From Excoecaria cochinchinensis (Eukaryota > Streptophyta > Magnoliopsida > Malpighiales > Euphorbiaceae): DNA of 64,000 nt. Positions 45,931 to 58,695 of this stretch are shown here, in pieces (position 1 is the first letter of the stretch; each line of letters begins with the position of its first letter). Made by a program: the position numbers and the translations under genes. The notes under the pieces were generated by a model. That model did not search any database. It was given only the letters and a program-made list of their open reading frames with translations, and had not been told where the DNA came from. The stretch spans positions 5,022,001-5,086,000 of the forward strand of contig CANTUQ010000003.1 in assembly GCA_947683425.1 (NCBI GenBank), given 5' to 3'.

Positions 45931-48573
45931 AGCTATGTTTTTGAAGTTCCCACTTCTCCTATGACATGCTATAACTCCAGAGAAAGCTAAGGTTGCTTCT
46001 TTCACAGACCTTTTACCCTAAGGGCCGTAGCTCCGTCTGCTGGCTATTCTCTTTACCCGAGCTTGCTTATCCTGCTAGTAAGAAGCAATCCTTACCTTAC
46101 TTACTGTGAAAGAAGCCTACACAGTAGGCTAAGTGAAGCAACTAGTTTACTTGCAGGTGCGAACGAACAAAGAGAGCTAGTCAGGAGTCGAATAGAAGCA
46201 TGAGTTAAGTGGTGAGGTAAAGCAGGGTAGTAAAACTAGGAAGAATGAGAAGGCTGAATCAAGGTGCTACACTACAGTAGAAGCTTTAACAGTTTACCAT
46301 GGCTTTCTTTATGTTATAGTTGTCATGCTAAAGCTGTTAATAGCTACTTCGCTTGACGAGCTAAGTAGAAAGACTTTCTGGATTCATCCACAACTGATGG
46401 TGCTTGCTTTAGGTTGATCTGATCCCTAGTTTGGATTCAGAAAGGCTCTGACTCCGGGTAGGTTCCCGGCTTGTGCCCCTAGCTAGTAGGTAGGTGAAAG
46501 CACTTTTGGCAATGACTTTTTTAAATTTCTAGAACAGGGAGGCGTTTATTTCCTTTAGTTTGGAAGCGAGACAGATGTTGGGAAAAGCAAGTCCCTTGTA
46601 ATTACAATAATTAGAACGATGGGAATAACAAGCCTCTTCGCTAGTTCACTCCGTTGAAGCCTACCTTTGAGCTAGATCTATCCGTTGCTTGTTCCGATTC
46701 CTAATATTCCTATTCAGATTCAAGTTTCTGGTCTTACTTGTGCCTCTTGCTACTCCTGGTCCTCCCATTGACTTTCGCCAAATACGAAAGGTAAAAAGCA
46801 AGTCAATCTACTTGCCATCTTCCTTCGGCTCCTCTTTAATATATATCCTTCCCACTCCTAATCTGTACTATTGCTTGAACTGCGAGACTAAAGGATGTGA
46901 AACCTGCAAATAGAGTAAGAAATGATCTACTCCTTGTCCTAAGAATAAGAAGAAGCTGTGAAGCTGTGGGAGATGGCTTTGAATAACTTCTTGTAGAGCA
47001 TTCTATGTGTCCCTTAATATTCACTCGGGTGCAAAAGTAGTTGACTTGATACCAGGGACTCCCACATCGTTCGGAAAAGAATTATTTTTGAGTGAAAGAA
47101 CCTAAGTTTGGTTAGCTTCCTTGCTTGCAACTCTTGTAGAGCAACTAGATTCCCTCTTACCTTAGGTAAAGATACTCTTCTTTGATTGAAGTTTTCTTCC
47201 TTCATTCCATCATTACTTTCTTCTTTCATCCATTTCTTCAAAAGGACTGATTTCAAAATAGCCAAAAGATTTGGAAAAGGAAGTTTTTCTTAGCCCTTAA
47301 GGCTCCCATACCCTTAACTCATCGGGCAAAACCTTGCCTACCACCTCCATTAGAGCTTAAACAAAAGAGCTAGACTCCTGCTTGACGGTGGGCTCAATTT
47401 ATCCCATTTTTGGTCTTTTTTTATAGGACTGAGATGAAATATTCTTTTAGGAGGAGGGTCGTAGATCAGGCGGACTAGTCCCATGTAGTAAAAAGACCGA
47501 AACCCGAAGATGCTTTTCAAAGCCAAGGTTTCACATGCCCCCGAGTGCTGTCTCAGCTCATTGGCATCTGTCCAATTATCTGCCTTTCGTTAGCTCTTAT
47601 CTTAGTAAGACTTTTCCAATCCTGAAAGTAAGTAAATACCAAAAGCAATTTTCAATTCAATAATGTGATTTTCACCCTTCATGCATTCTTATTAGAATTA
47701 GAACTTCCTATGCTTGCATATTCTTAATCATCTTCGCTTATAGTAAAAGGCCGAAGGTAGGCATTAAGGTATGGGAGATTAGAGTATGGCAGGTCTTTTC
47801 TGAGAGTGCGGCGATAGAGTTATTAAAACCCTGGGACATTGTCTGCTTTGGATTCCTAAAATGTGGGAATAAAGAGTATTAACAGAAAATGCTTCATCTT
47901 TCCGGAAAAAAAGAGTCCTTACTTTCCTGAAAGCTTACTAAGGTGCACAGCGTAAATCATCTTCTATTTCAAGAATATGCTTAACACATGTCTGCCGAAA
48001 GACTATCTAAAGTAAGAATTGTTGGGGAGCGAAGAAACGCGAATGAAAAGAGACGAGCAAAGAAGCTCGATAGTAAAGGAGAAGGACAAAAAGCAAATCT
48101 TTCTTTTGTAAGCTAGCAAGGGAAGAGGTTTTATCCATCAAGGGATCCAAAACGTAGACTATGGCTCTTCTCGTTCTCATTCGAGTGCTTTACAGACCTT
48201 CTCATGACACTATCCTTCGAGTGTCTTCTGTCCGGGCTGATTGGATAACTTGGTTCACTGAAGCTAAAAGAAGGAAGCTTTTTTCTCCTTCTGAAGGAAG
48301 TTATCTACCCCGAAAAAGAATCCCTCTCTCCTTTTCAGCCATCTTTCTCAAAGAAATGATGTACGTATAGGAAAAGGAGATCAATCTTGCCTTCCCACGA
48401 AGAGCCTCTCTTTCTCTTGCCGATTATGCTATAAATATATGCTAGCTCAGATAAGCAAATGAAGGGAGAGCCAAGTCTTAGGCAAAGCTCGGGTTACTGG
48501 AAAAGAAGAAAGAAAGACTAACTACTTAGCTTATTAGTCCACTTTCTGTTACAAGAACTCCTTCTTTGCCGAG

Positions 48574-49008
48574 CTATCCTGATTTATCATAAGGAGAAGA
48601 AGATAAATGATTACCCGGATTGGGCGTCATGTGTGCCGAGGCACCTGTGTCTGGATAGCGGTTAGAATCATCAAGTTGGAGGGTAGCAAGGGATTTCTTT
48701 CTGGAACCAACTGTAAGCAAAGAAGAATGACTTGGATAGATGCGAATACTGTGACCAAACTCATCACACCACTGGCATTGAAGAGGAGCTATGCCAAGAA
48801 TGAGAGAATCGAGATGCATTCTTGGTTTAGCAGAGCAGCTGTCCACGACGCTGATTTGCTTGCTGCGGAGTTTGTGAAAATAGCCTTGTGCTTGCCCCCC
48901 TTGGGTATTACGAGGGTGGGAGGCGAGAGGTGCTTCATAGGCTAAAGGCACGGGTATGCTCGAAGGATGGAAAAGGAATAGGTATTGAGGAGCGAGGAGA
49001 AAGGACAA
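48574..49008 (-). pseudogene. Ty1/copia Gag-protease fragment inside the mitochondrial-like block
   Basis: A 144-codon open frame on the minus strand. In its C-terminal half it has CQWCDEFGHSIRIYP, a copia-type zinc knuckle whose last Cys is replaced by Tyr. This is followed by YPDTGASAHMTPNPGN, the copia protease motif: Asp-Thr-Gly active site plus the ASxHMT and SSSPY neighbours typical of plant Ty1/copia. Nothing of integrase or reverse transcriptase follows. The N-terminal part is only loosely Gag-like. Such fragments of nuclear retroelements are common in plant mitochondrial genomes, which fits the origin proposed for this block. It is not a working element. Confidence 0.78.
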
Positions 49009-52000
49009 AGAGGTAAAGCACGAAGGTTATGAAAGAATAATAAGAGTGACTCTTGCTAATAAGAGTGACGGGCTATTCCGAATGCTAGCTTTCCTGTAGT
49101 ATAGCGAGGCTTAGAAAGAGTCTTTGAGGAAGGATAATGCTCGACTAAAAGGAAGAGGGCTTAGGTTCCGTTTTAGCCTGTGCTAATGTCGAATGCGTGC
49201 TTTATTTCTTTTATGAAGCTCATTTGACTGTTGGTGTGGCTTATGCTTGGTTTGGTTTCAAATCCCTATTTTGTAATTACTAGTCTAGGTGTCGGTTGAT
49301 GGCAATTTCTCTTTCTGCACCAGCCCCTGCTCTGAACTCAAATCTGGAAGGAAAGAAAAAAGACTAAAGCATGGATCGGATGGGGACTATACGTTACCAT
49401 CCAAACTACTCCCTCTTGCTTGTGACGAAGATTCGCTTTCTTACATCAGAAAGGTGCCACTACTCTGATCTTTTCGTGACTGAGTATGAAGGTTCTTGTG
49501 ACAAAGGCTATTCAAGTGGTCAATAGCCTTCCCTACTAAAGCCTAGTCCTATTTTTGGGAAAAAAGGCTTCAACCCTAATATCCTAATATTAATATAATA
49601 AAAAGATAGAAGCTGATTCACAGTAAGGACATTAAGCAAAGGGCATTTCTACTTTGGGAATAGGATCTCTTTTACGTCTACTGATGCTTCTTCGGATGCT
49701 TTTCAAACTTTGGTTTGGCATCAGCGACTCAAGGCAAGGACGAGTGAGCCCTCACAGCTCAAGACTCGTGTGCTATCGAAGCTCCTTTCGTAGAACCTCG
49801 GTCAGAGAGCTTCACAGTCACCTACCCTATCTGCCATTAACTTGGTTCTATCTTAGTTTTTTTTCTATTTATTTATTCTCTTCAGTGAGTAAGAGCCTCC
49901 TCATTCACCGTTGGGTGAGTCAGCACTTCTTTCTTCCTTTAAAATAAAGAAATTGAGCTTTCTTCATTCGAGCAATCCATCGCTCGTACTACTAGAATTC
50001 TAATTCAATCGAACGCGAGTAGTTACCTTCTATGGATTACCACCTGCTGTCCATCCATAAGTGGGCTCCCCGAAGTCCACAATGAACATTCAGTATTCTA
50101 TCGAGTGAGAATTGATCATAGTAGGCAAAGGTTGCCTTTTCAACCCACATTAAAGCCATTCCTTCTACTCCAAATGAATGAGTCATTAAAGATTGTTAAT
50201 GTAGCTACCTCTTTCTTCCTTCTCCACTATTCTGGCTAATCCATGAGATCAGGGTTTCATAGCAGTTCTTACCATTAAGAAAGGGCAGCGGAACTCATTG
50301 CCTAGGGTGACGTATATCAAGAGGTGTCTGGTTCAGAAGTTGAGACTGAATCAATTAAAATAGAGCAGCTCTTCTCACTTGAATTCCATTCCGGAAAGGG
50401 TCTTCACTCATTTGCTCTTGCAAATTGGAGAAGGTTGCTTTCCTTGAACTCTGCTGCATTGCCTTCTCATAAAGGTTCCTCCGCAGGCCTATTAGAAAGA
50501 AAGGAATTTCTCTTCACCATACCCTTACATACAAATATCGTTCTAGCTTATCTCCTTCTAAGAAGTCAAATCCCCTTCCCCCTTTTGAAACATAAGAGGG
50601 GCTTCAGTAAAGAAGAGAATTACCAAAAGAATGAAATAGCTTGATTCACTTACTCAGATTCTAAATCAAAGAAGAGAAATGGGCCAGCAAGCTATTGGTT
50701 GGAGATGAGTACCCAGAAGTTTATTATTCAGAAGATAAAGACAATAGAGCTTTCGGACAAGCATCCAATGCATGAATAGATAGATCAGACCGTTCAGCAG
50801 GGATTTCCAAGCCCAATCCGAGTATTCGCGCCTATGGATTCCCCCTTGGAAGGAAGCTTGCGAAGGACTTAATGAGACATAGAGCTTCGATGAAGAAGAA
50901 AAAAATTGTATACTATACCCCCCCCAACACAGAAGAACCAAGCAAGGGATGAGCGTGCTGGCTGATATTTAGGACCGCCACTGCGCAAGTAGGCTCTTTT
51001 TTTAGCTGAGGGTTAGTGTGGCCGGACTAGTCTGCAAAATGAAATGGAAAAGTATAGACGAATCTGCCATTCCGAAAGATGGTGAAAAGGAAGACAAGAT
51101 AAAAAGGACCCATAGCAATGAATTCAATGATAGGGGAACGACCACGGTTTCATCATTCCATAGGGAGCCCCGCCTAAAGTTTCTCGGTTCTAGTTCTCAC
51201 ACTGTGTTCCCATTCGGGAATTGAGTCTTTCATCGCGAGGTAGGCTTTCGTATCACCGATAGGCCTTTCACTCCTGTTATTGGTTCAACGGGTGCTTCCA
51301 AATGACGAAACCACTGTAACGGAGCCGCTTGGAGAACTGGTGTACCATTCGTCTCTATTACGAGGAGAGCGTTGACCAAAAGAAAGCACTTTTTTTGAAG
51401 AAAAAGTAATCTGTCCCATCACGGATGAAGTCCCTATCTTTCTCTAGCCAGAGATTGAAATCGCAGACGAGGTGCATATCTTTCAGTGAGGGCTAAATGT
51501 TGATCTCCACCTACGACTACATGCAAGAGCTACCAGTCGGCTACTCCTGAAATAGAAAGGAAAGCGAATATGTAGTTTGTATAACTCTTATTCCTATATA
51601 AATAGAGTTACGCACGACTGTGACCGCTCGTCATGAATCGCCCTCCATCGTCCTACAGTTTTTGATAAAAAAGAAGATGAACATTCATTTTTCTAGGTGA
51701 AAATTCTTCCCATCTTCAAATCAAACGTTTGGGTACATTGATCCCGTCGTCTCATCATGACGGTTGCTAGCGAGCGAGTCTGCCCGGCATAAAGGGGGGT
51801 GGCTTCTCAGCAACTCATATACTGTCGTCCTATGTATGAGGTTTTTGATCTCTATGGTTCTCTCCGAAGGTTCCACAAGCTATTAGCTATGCGAGGGTCT
51901 TTTAAAGTAGAAGGATCAAAGAACATCTTTAAGCCTTGTTGTACACAGGACTCCAGTCCTCATCCTCCCCTGCCAGCATACCCTCAGGAAAGGAAAAGGA

Positions 52001-53439
52001 AAGCCAAAGGCAAGCCTGACCATCCCTCCATCCCTGTCTGCTTGCACGCCAGCCAATCCCAATCCCTATAACCCATACTTCCCTAAAAGCCTGAGAAAAC
52101 CATTCGCATCGGTTCACTCCAAGCCCTAATGGGGAAAGGTCTCAAAGAGCCATCTCACACTGGGCTGAAACTCTTTCTTTGGCAGGAGCCAAAGAGCTTT
52201 AACTGGAGCATCTATAATAGCTTTAGCACCATTTTCTCGATTAATAAATGCGAAATGAATACGATCTGAAGCGGGTTACTTCGCCCCCTTCTCAGCTAAT
52301 AGGGGTTCCCACCGGTTCAACTACATGGGGTTCGCCCGGAGCAGGGGAAATTATTGATCCGGAGCAGGCAATTGAACCAGAAATACGCTTGAATTCAGTA
52401 TAAAAGAATACTTAGAGATGGGAGTGCACTAGTGAATTTCTCATCCCATTTAGAACTGGGAGGAGCGAAATGAATAGCTACAACCGCTTTTGCAGGAGAA
52501 ACTGCTTACAAGTCAATTCTTAGGTGCGTAGCCATTGTTTATGCTTTCGGGCAGTGGAAATCCTTCTTTCCAAAGAATGGGATAGGAAGAAGAAGAGGAA
52601 TGAAGAGATCTTGGGGTGTAGCGTCCTTGACTGGAAATCTTTCCCTTTGTCTGTTGCTCTAAACCTGGCCGTAAGCCAAGCATTGAGAGTGGCAAAAGAG
52701 GTTACACGAATCGACTTCCTATTCCCCTTCCCTGGAACTTCTGTTCGCAAAGGCAGCAGGCTAAGAATCAGCCCCCTTTTGTCTTTCTTAGGGAATTGCT
52801 AGTTCGTGACGAAAGCCCTTTTTGGGACTGGGCTAACGCGCCTTTACATTACAATAGCCTCAAGTGCATGTATTTACTAGGGCTAATCCGCCTTTTTTTG
52901 CTAGTTCCCCATTAGTAGAATTCAACTCTTCGAATTTAAGGAGTTACATTGGGAATTTCCTTGAAGCTCTTACTGGCTTTCCTGCCATGCCTGCTCTATA
53001 TATGTATCCACTAAAGAAGATGAATAAGCAGAAGAAGAGGAATAGAGGTGCGCAGCAGATACCTTTAAGTATTCTAACTTCCCTTTGGGAACAGGGGTTT
53101 TAAGAACCTTTGCTGATTAGGTGTATTTCCCTTATACTAGAAAGGCTCCCCCAAAATCTGACTTTTAATTGCCAATTTTTTCTTTGTCTTTTGACAGTTT
53201 TAACGCCAGGAATCACTTCGCCCTACCTTTGTTCTATTCTATTTGCTTTCTCCTTAATTTAAATAAATGTGGCTAGCTCTTTCCCAAGCATTAAGTAAAG
53301 AAGTAAGGGTAAAGCAGAGGAGAATCCCCGACCTTTCTCAAGCGGAGGAGAAGAAAGAGAGATAGTTGCAGGGGAAAACCGGGCAACAGCTAGCTCTTTT
53401 GCTAACGACTGTACAACCAACAACCGACGTTCTCTCTTT

Positions 53440-53545
53440 CTGAATCGTGGTCAGAAGCTCAAGTATACAATTTCATACGACCAAGAGCAAAAGTAGATGT
53501 TTCTGAATGCTGGTCAAAAGCTCACGTATAGAGCTTGGGTGAACT
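53440..53545. repeat. Short direct repeat in the mitochondrial-like block
   Basis: TTTCTGAATCGTGGTCAGAA, then TTTCTGAATGCTGGTCAAAA about 60 bases later, each followed by GCTCA(A/C)GTATA. A third related copy with CCTTGGTCAGAAGCC lies near 54222. Their origin is unknown. Confidence 0.6.
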
Positions 53546-54150
53546 CTTTTGCATTTGCATGGGAAAGCCTATCTTTGTCTTACTCTTTGGTTGGACTGGT
53601 AGTGTAGGGTTCGGCTAAGCCTGCTCTTTCTAGCTCTTCTCTATGAGACTTGCCCATCAAAAGCTAACTCTCTTTGGGTTAGGGTTCCAAATTTTAGTAT
53701 TCTATAAGAAAAATCCTGATAGCAGTGGAAAGTGAGGAGATTCATGACTCAAAAAAGGACTCGAGCCTTCCCTTCCTAATGCCAATGGGAGAGTGATCTC
53801 TGGAAGTAGAAATGCGACGGTTCAAACCCCTCGTGATAGATTTCCCTTCTTGGGGGTAAATGTGCCATAAAATGCATTTTTGTGGCCAATGCATTTCTTT
53901 TAGGATTGGATTGGATGTCCCTAGTTAATTGTCCACCCACATTGATAGGGCAGGCCAATCTGACAGGCCTGACAGGCCAAAGCCCAAGGTTTTTTTCCAA
54001 CTCTCTTTTGCTCGATGTAATTGACCAGCGGTTCTCTACTAGTTCGCATTGCTAAAAGCCTGAGACAACGGCGCATTCCTCTCCCTAACGGTCGAGTCAC
54101 TTCGTACCCCAACCTAGCCCCACAGCGTATTTAAATTATATTCTATAAGG

Positions 54151-54480
54151 GTGCCCCACAACTCTTTGAGTTTGTTCTTTGCCCGATGGTACGAATGCAG
54201 CAAGTCATCATTCTCAATTCCGAACCTTGGTCAGAAGCCTCATTGGCAAAACTTGGTCCATTCACTTGTTAAACCAGCTAAAGCAATTGTATCTGGGGTA
54301 CTAGTTTATCCTGCGAAAGCAAATGAGATGAGTGTCACATTCGGGAAAGAGGGTCAAAAGCCCAAATCAGGCAGGAAAGTCAGTGTGAAATCACATGGCC
54401 CTTTGGTAATTGCTTTGCAAATAAGATTTTCTGATCGAGACCCGCTTCTATTTCTTGTTCTCGGATCTCATAGCTTATAG
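54151..54480 (+). other. Unrecognised ORF in the mitochondrial-like block (109 codons)
   Basis: Starts MPHNSLSLFFARWYECSK and is moderately basic. No family is recognised. The frame overlaps the repeat words near 54222, which argues against a conserved gene. Confidence 0.2.
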
Positions 54481-57477
54481 GTGTTCCCTGATTTCCTGCT
54501 CGTCACCTGCTTATCGATGGTCAACAATGGTAGAATTCTAGTCAAGTTTTTTATTCAGGGGCTAAACTGGGTTCATTCACTGGTTGTTTCGGGATTGGAC
54601 TCAGAATCAACCCCCGCTTACCCATATCCGACTAGAAATAACAAAGCAGAATGGGCACGCTTCCTCTTCCTCAACTCCTGCAAGCAAAAGAAAGATGGGG
54701 AAGCAGCATAAGAAAGAAAGCACGAATGTTATCTCCGTTATTTCTCCACTGAAAATGCAGGAAAAGAGGTTCATCTGTGGGACTGCGAAAAGAGTATTTG
54801 GCCAACAACTCAAAATCGAAATTCGAAAACTACTTCGAATCGTAAGACATTTTCATTTATCGTATGTAAACATCTCGAGATGCATCGTAGCCAAAATGAA
54901 TAGGAGACTAGGGTGCGAAGCAGGTGAAGAAGTTGCATGAGGAGGCCCCATATTGGTATAAAGGCAGCTGATAAAGCACCCACTAACTAATAGCTACGAC
55001 CCTTAGGTTCAGTTCTTCTCTCGCAATTCCCCCTATATAAAATAAAGGCTGAGATCGGTCCCAGAATTCAATTGTTCGCATGCTGTTTCTCAAATTTATA
55101 AATGCAAAAATGAAAAGCAGGAGCAGCTGATTTGCCTAAGAGAGAAAGAAAGCGTTTGTTATCTATGCCTCTTAATCTTCAATCTCAGTCTCTCTAGTCT
55201 TCCTACCGTTGCGCCCCTTTTTCTTTCTCATTTATCTCTAAAACCTAGTGACTCAACATCTTTAGTTTAGGCTTCTCATTGACGTAGAGTAGTCCATTTC
55301 TTCTTAGTCGTATGTAGGTCAACTTTTTTTCAATTGATCTCGCGAATAAACCCCCGCTACGCCTTTCAAACTCACTCCATTCCATTATGTGCTAAAGGCT
55401 GCAGAATAAGAGCTCGTAGTTATATAATCCAAAATATTGGATTGGCCTCTTTCAAGTGCTCGATCAGATATCTTTTTTGGTCGGCTATGTCGTTTTTCTC
55501 TACATCCGCCTAGCCTTTTCTTTTAAAGGGTAAGTTCTTCCCTCCACCTCCAAAAGCGAGTGAAGTAATTGCCGACGTCAAAGCTCCTTCTAGTTCTAGC
55601 AAAAAGAGATAGGAAATCTGCTACGGGTTGGGCTTGGCTTATCGACTTAGCATGCTTATCCGGCATTGAATGCCTAGTTCTATTCTTATGGTACTATTGA
55701 TTTCCAAACAGCAGCTCTAGCTATTGTTGCTATTCATTTCGCTCCTTCGCCTGATTCATCTTCTGAGGGGTACACCTAATTAATCTGTAGAGGGGCGAAG
55801 GCAAAGCGGTTCGCTATTGTTGCTTCTCCTGTTCCCCTTTCTTCTAGGGGTTATTCTGCTCAGGGGGTAACTCCATTTTTGACAGTTTTATCAAATCAAT
55901 GCCCCAGAACTGCTCTATTGCTGCTTCAGCCAACTTCTCTTTTCAAGGGTTGGAAAAGCGGTTGTCCCTACCTTCTTTCTGGTGCTTAGCCTGACGTCTC
56001 TTGAGATCTTGGGAAAGGGTTCAAAACCTCGGGTCGGGTTTGTATTTTGGCCTAAGATCACTGATTTTATACAATGCTTAGAAGGGTTTGATGTCTCCCC
56101 CGAAAGAAGGAATGGGAACGGGAGCCCCAGAATGTGAAACTTTCTCAGGTTTGATGTAATTGACTAGGATGCTTCATTGGATCGGTATTAGCGCTCTTTC
56201 CCAGGCATTAAAATAGAAGGTAGAACAAAAAGCAGTTTAGCCCCTGAGTAAAGAAGTCGGCTTTTTGCCAACAAGATTCGAATCATGTCTCACCAACAGC
56301 AGCCGCAGCGTATACGGGTTTAGCGGGAATAGCTACAATTTTTAACAGCAGGAGCTGAATCGCCTGAAGGAAGGAAGGTTACAACTGATATATCATAAAT
56401 TCCAGTTGATGACCCCCTAGTACTTCCTATCACGAGCATGGGAAAATGGCACTACAATGCATTTTTCTGGCCAATGCGTAGGTGTTTTTATCGGGAGGGT
56501 AGCCCCATTTGAGACAAACTGGGCCTAGAACTGATCTATATCATACCTAGCGCCTAGGGTACCTTTGTTCATATAGACTAAGGGATGGGAAGAGAGATTT
56601 TCGGTCTCATTCCAGAGAGTCACCCCTTTCCCTAAGAGCTGATTGAAATGGAAAGTAAATGCTTTCAGTAAAAGATTGCAGGCAAGATCTTATAACGGAG
56701 AAACCGGAGTTTAGGGTACCGATACCGAAAAGGCTCTTTGAGACCTTTTACCCGAAAGAGTTCTCTTAGCTTAGCAGAGATCGGGAAAGATAGGATCAAA
56801 GTCCAATAGAATAGCTCGGGCATGAATACAGATAGGAATCGATGAGACCTTTTCCTACTTAAAAGAAATCAAAATCTCGAACCCCTGGTATTTTATTGAG
56901 GAGACAAGACAAATAAGGACCTAAAAACGCCCTGAGTGGGATGCCCCCTTTGAGCTGAGATGCTTTTCGAACATGCTATTCTTTTTATAGAATACTTCGC
57001 TACACGGCTTAGCCGACCTGGAGTAGCTTGCTTAAGGTAAGGCAGACGCTTTGAGTTCCACTTATGCTTATATATGTAGGACGAGAGCGATCAAAAGACT
57101 AGCTGAGAGAAAGCAAAAGAAAGAAAGTAGATGTCACACCCTGATACCCCCGTTGGAAGGATACCGGAGCGCCACGCGGTCAAACACATATACAAATCCC
57201 AATACACATTAATAAATAAAACCAAAATGAGATATAAAGAAACATTTAATCATAATATAACAAGTCCTTTAACATACATCATATCAATATCGTTTTACCA
57301 AACAGGCTTGTAAGCAAATACATATACCAAAATAATTGTTCCATTACAAAAGATTCATTTTGCTATGAACAAGCCAAGTACAAAATAACAGCGGAAGACA
57401 CAAAAATAAACTTCATCCAAAAAGACTTCTAGTGGCCGACCTGCAGATGTCTGACTCCAAACCGAACTCGCCACCTA

Positions 57478-57514
57478 CACGGGAAAAGAACCCGTGCTAA
57501 GCGATAACGCTTAG
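57478..57514 (-). promoter_or_regulatory. Twin stem-loop, element G 3' LTR
   Basis: On the minus strand: CTAAGCG-TTAT-CGCTTAG, then CACGGG facing CCCGTG. A TATA-like TTATAAATATTG lies upstream in element orientation (near 57550-57565). A second copy is in the 5' LTR at 61598-61635. Confidence 0.6.
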
Positions 57515-58059
57515 TGGGGAGGAACAAAACAAACGGAAATACGCATATACAATATTTATAACAATAATTTAAACTCATCGTAACCATCAACGTGCAATTA
57601 AATTTTGATTCACTAATCAAAGGCATCACAATTACATATAAGCATATTTTCCTAATTCTACAAGACATGCATCAACATACTTTACAAGCAATTAACTATT
57701 CAATTCATACTTTCACCATTCTAAGTACATAGATACCAGGTGAATATCATAAAGTTATTTATGAATTCTTACTCACCTTAAACATTTAATCCTCAATATA
57801 CATCTCAATATATGCAACACATAATAACATATAGCCTGATTAGTCTGAAATACACTTTAGAAGTGAATGCGGTCCATTGGATACTGATAAAACACAGTAT
57901 CCCAAGCATATGGAGACATGAGTCTCAAACATGGGATTTTCATATAGAGACCGAAGTCTCTCGTTATTCCATATAGACCCAAACGGGGTCGAAACAAGGA
58001 TCCAAACGGGACCCGCATATAACGTTTGATCATATAGCAGCTGCACACACACCATGACC

Positions 58060-58077
58060 TAAGTAAGCGCTTACTTA
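58060..58077. repeat. 18 bp perfect palindrome, element G LTR
   Basis: TAAGTAAGCGCTTACTTA reads the same on both strands. It sits next to the TAGTGGATA word (minus strand) that flanks the TAGGCATGCCTA palindrome in A, B and D. The second copy is near 62182-62199. Confidence 0.85.
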
Positions 58078-58436
58078 TCCACTACTATGACTATTCAGGC
58101 TTAAAACTCACGTATCATTATCATATCATGAGAATTGAATTAAATATGAACCTATAACTCATGTATACATATATATCGATCAAATTCGAAAATATAAATA
58201 TCAAATACAGGAGGTAATAAAAACATATAACTCACATTGAAATAATCCATGTTCATGTAAATTATAAGCATTTAAATCATGTACATCATTATTAATCATG
58301 CATACATATCTTATAATTAAACAATTATTAAATTGTAATACAGATTTAAACCCAAACATGTGTCATGTAGTGAAAAACCCCAAAGAACTAGAAGTTTAAA
58401 ACTTTGTTTTTAAAACATGGCAGAAGGGGAAGAGAG

Positions 58437-58695
58437 GCCAGTCACGAGTCACACAGGCAATTGTGACTCGTGATGCTAGCTTCTCGCAAGCGTCACCCAA
58501 AAGGCCGGTCATGAGTCGTGACCCTACATCACGACTCGTGACGCCAACACTAAGGGAGGTCACAAGACAAGATCTCATGACGCGAGCTTCACGCAGCAGA
58601 AGGGACGGTCACGAGTCGTGACCTTCCATCACGACTCGTGACTTCCAAAGGAAGAGGGTCACGGGTCGTGACTCTCTCTCGTGACTCGTGATCCT
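58437..58695. repeat. TCACGAGTCGTGA inverted-repeat array, element G 3' LTR
   Basis: Five paired units. The best is GTCACGAGTCGTGA (58609-58622) facing TCACGACTCGTGAC (58629-58642), 14 perfect pairs over a six-base loop; each arm is itself nearly palindromic. Neighbouring units carry substitutions (GTCATGAG, GTCACGGG). The matching array in the 5' LTR runs 62559-62816. Confidence 0.88.

Larger units (their letters stand above)
42350..57131. other. Probable nuclear insertion of mitochondrial DNA (NUMT), 14.8 kb
   Basis: Texture changes abruptly at both ends. GC is visibly higher and the strand is full of GAAAG/CTTTC and AAGGAAG runs. There are no LTR marks, microsatellites or long ORFs, and short repeats are scattered through it (CAATGCATTTTTCTGGCCAATG-like at 53871 and 56455, CTTTCCCANGCATTAA at 53280 and 56198). 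This is how plant mitochondrial intergenic DNA reads. I could not identify any mitochondrial gene exon, rRNA or tRNA in it, so the assignment rests on composition and style plus an old copia fragment of the kind plant mitochondria pick up. Left and right edges coincide with LTR ends of E and G. Alternative: an unknown nuclear repeat. Confidence 0.6.

Noticed and set aside
50666..50941. 91-codon minus-strand ORF as a retroelement fragment
   Set aside because: No reverse transcriptase, integrase or Gag motif could be seen.
51181..51420. Short minus-strand open stretch with LVIETNGTPVLQAAPLQWF
   Set aside because: Suggestive of protein but too short, bounded by stops and not recognised as any mitochondrial or nuclear gene.
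53760..53860. Possible tRNA on either strand (GGTTCAAACCCC word)
   Set aside because: I could not fold acceptor, D and anticodon arms around it, so a lone T-arm-like word is not enough.
42350..57131. The whole window as a mitochondrial genome piece
   Set aside because: Multiple LTR elements with target duplications and deep nesting are a nuclear feature; only the middle block has organelle texture.
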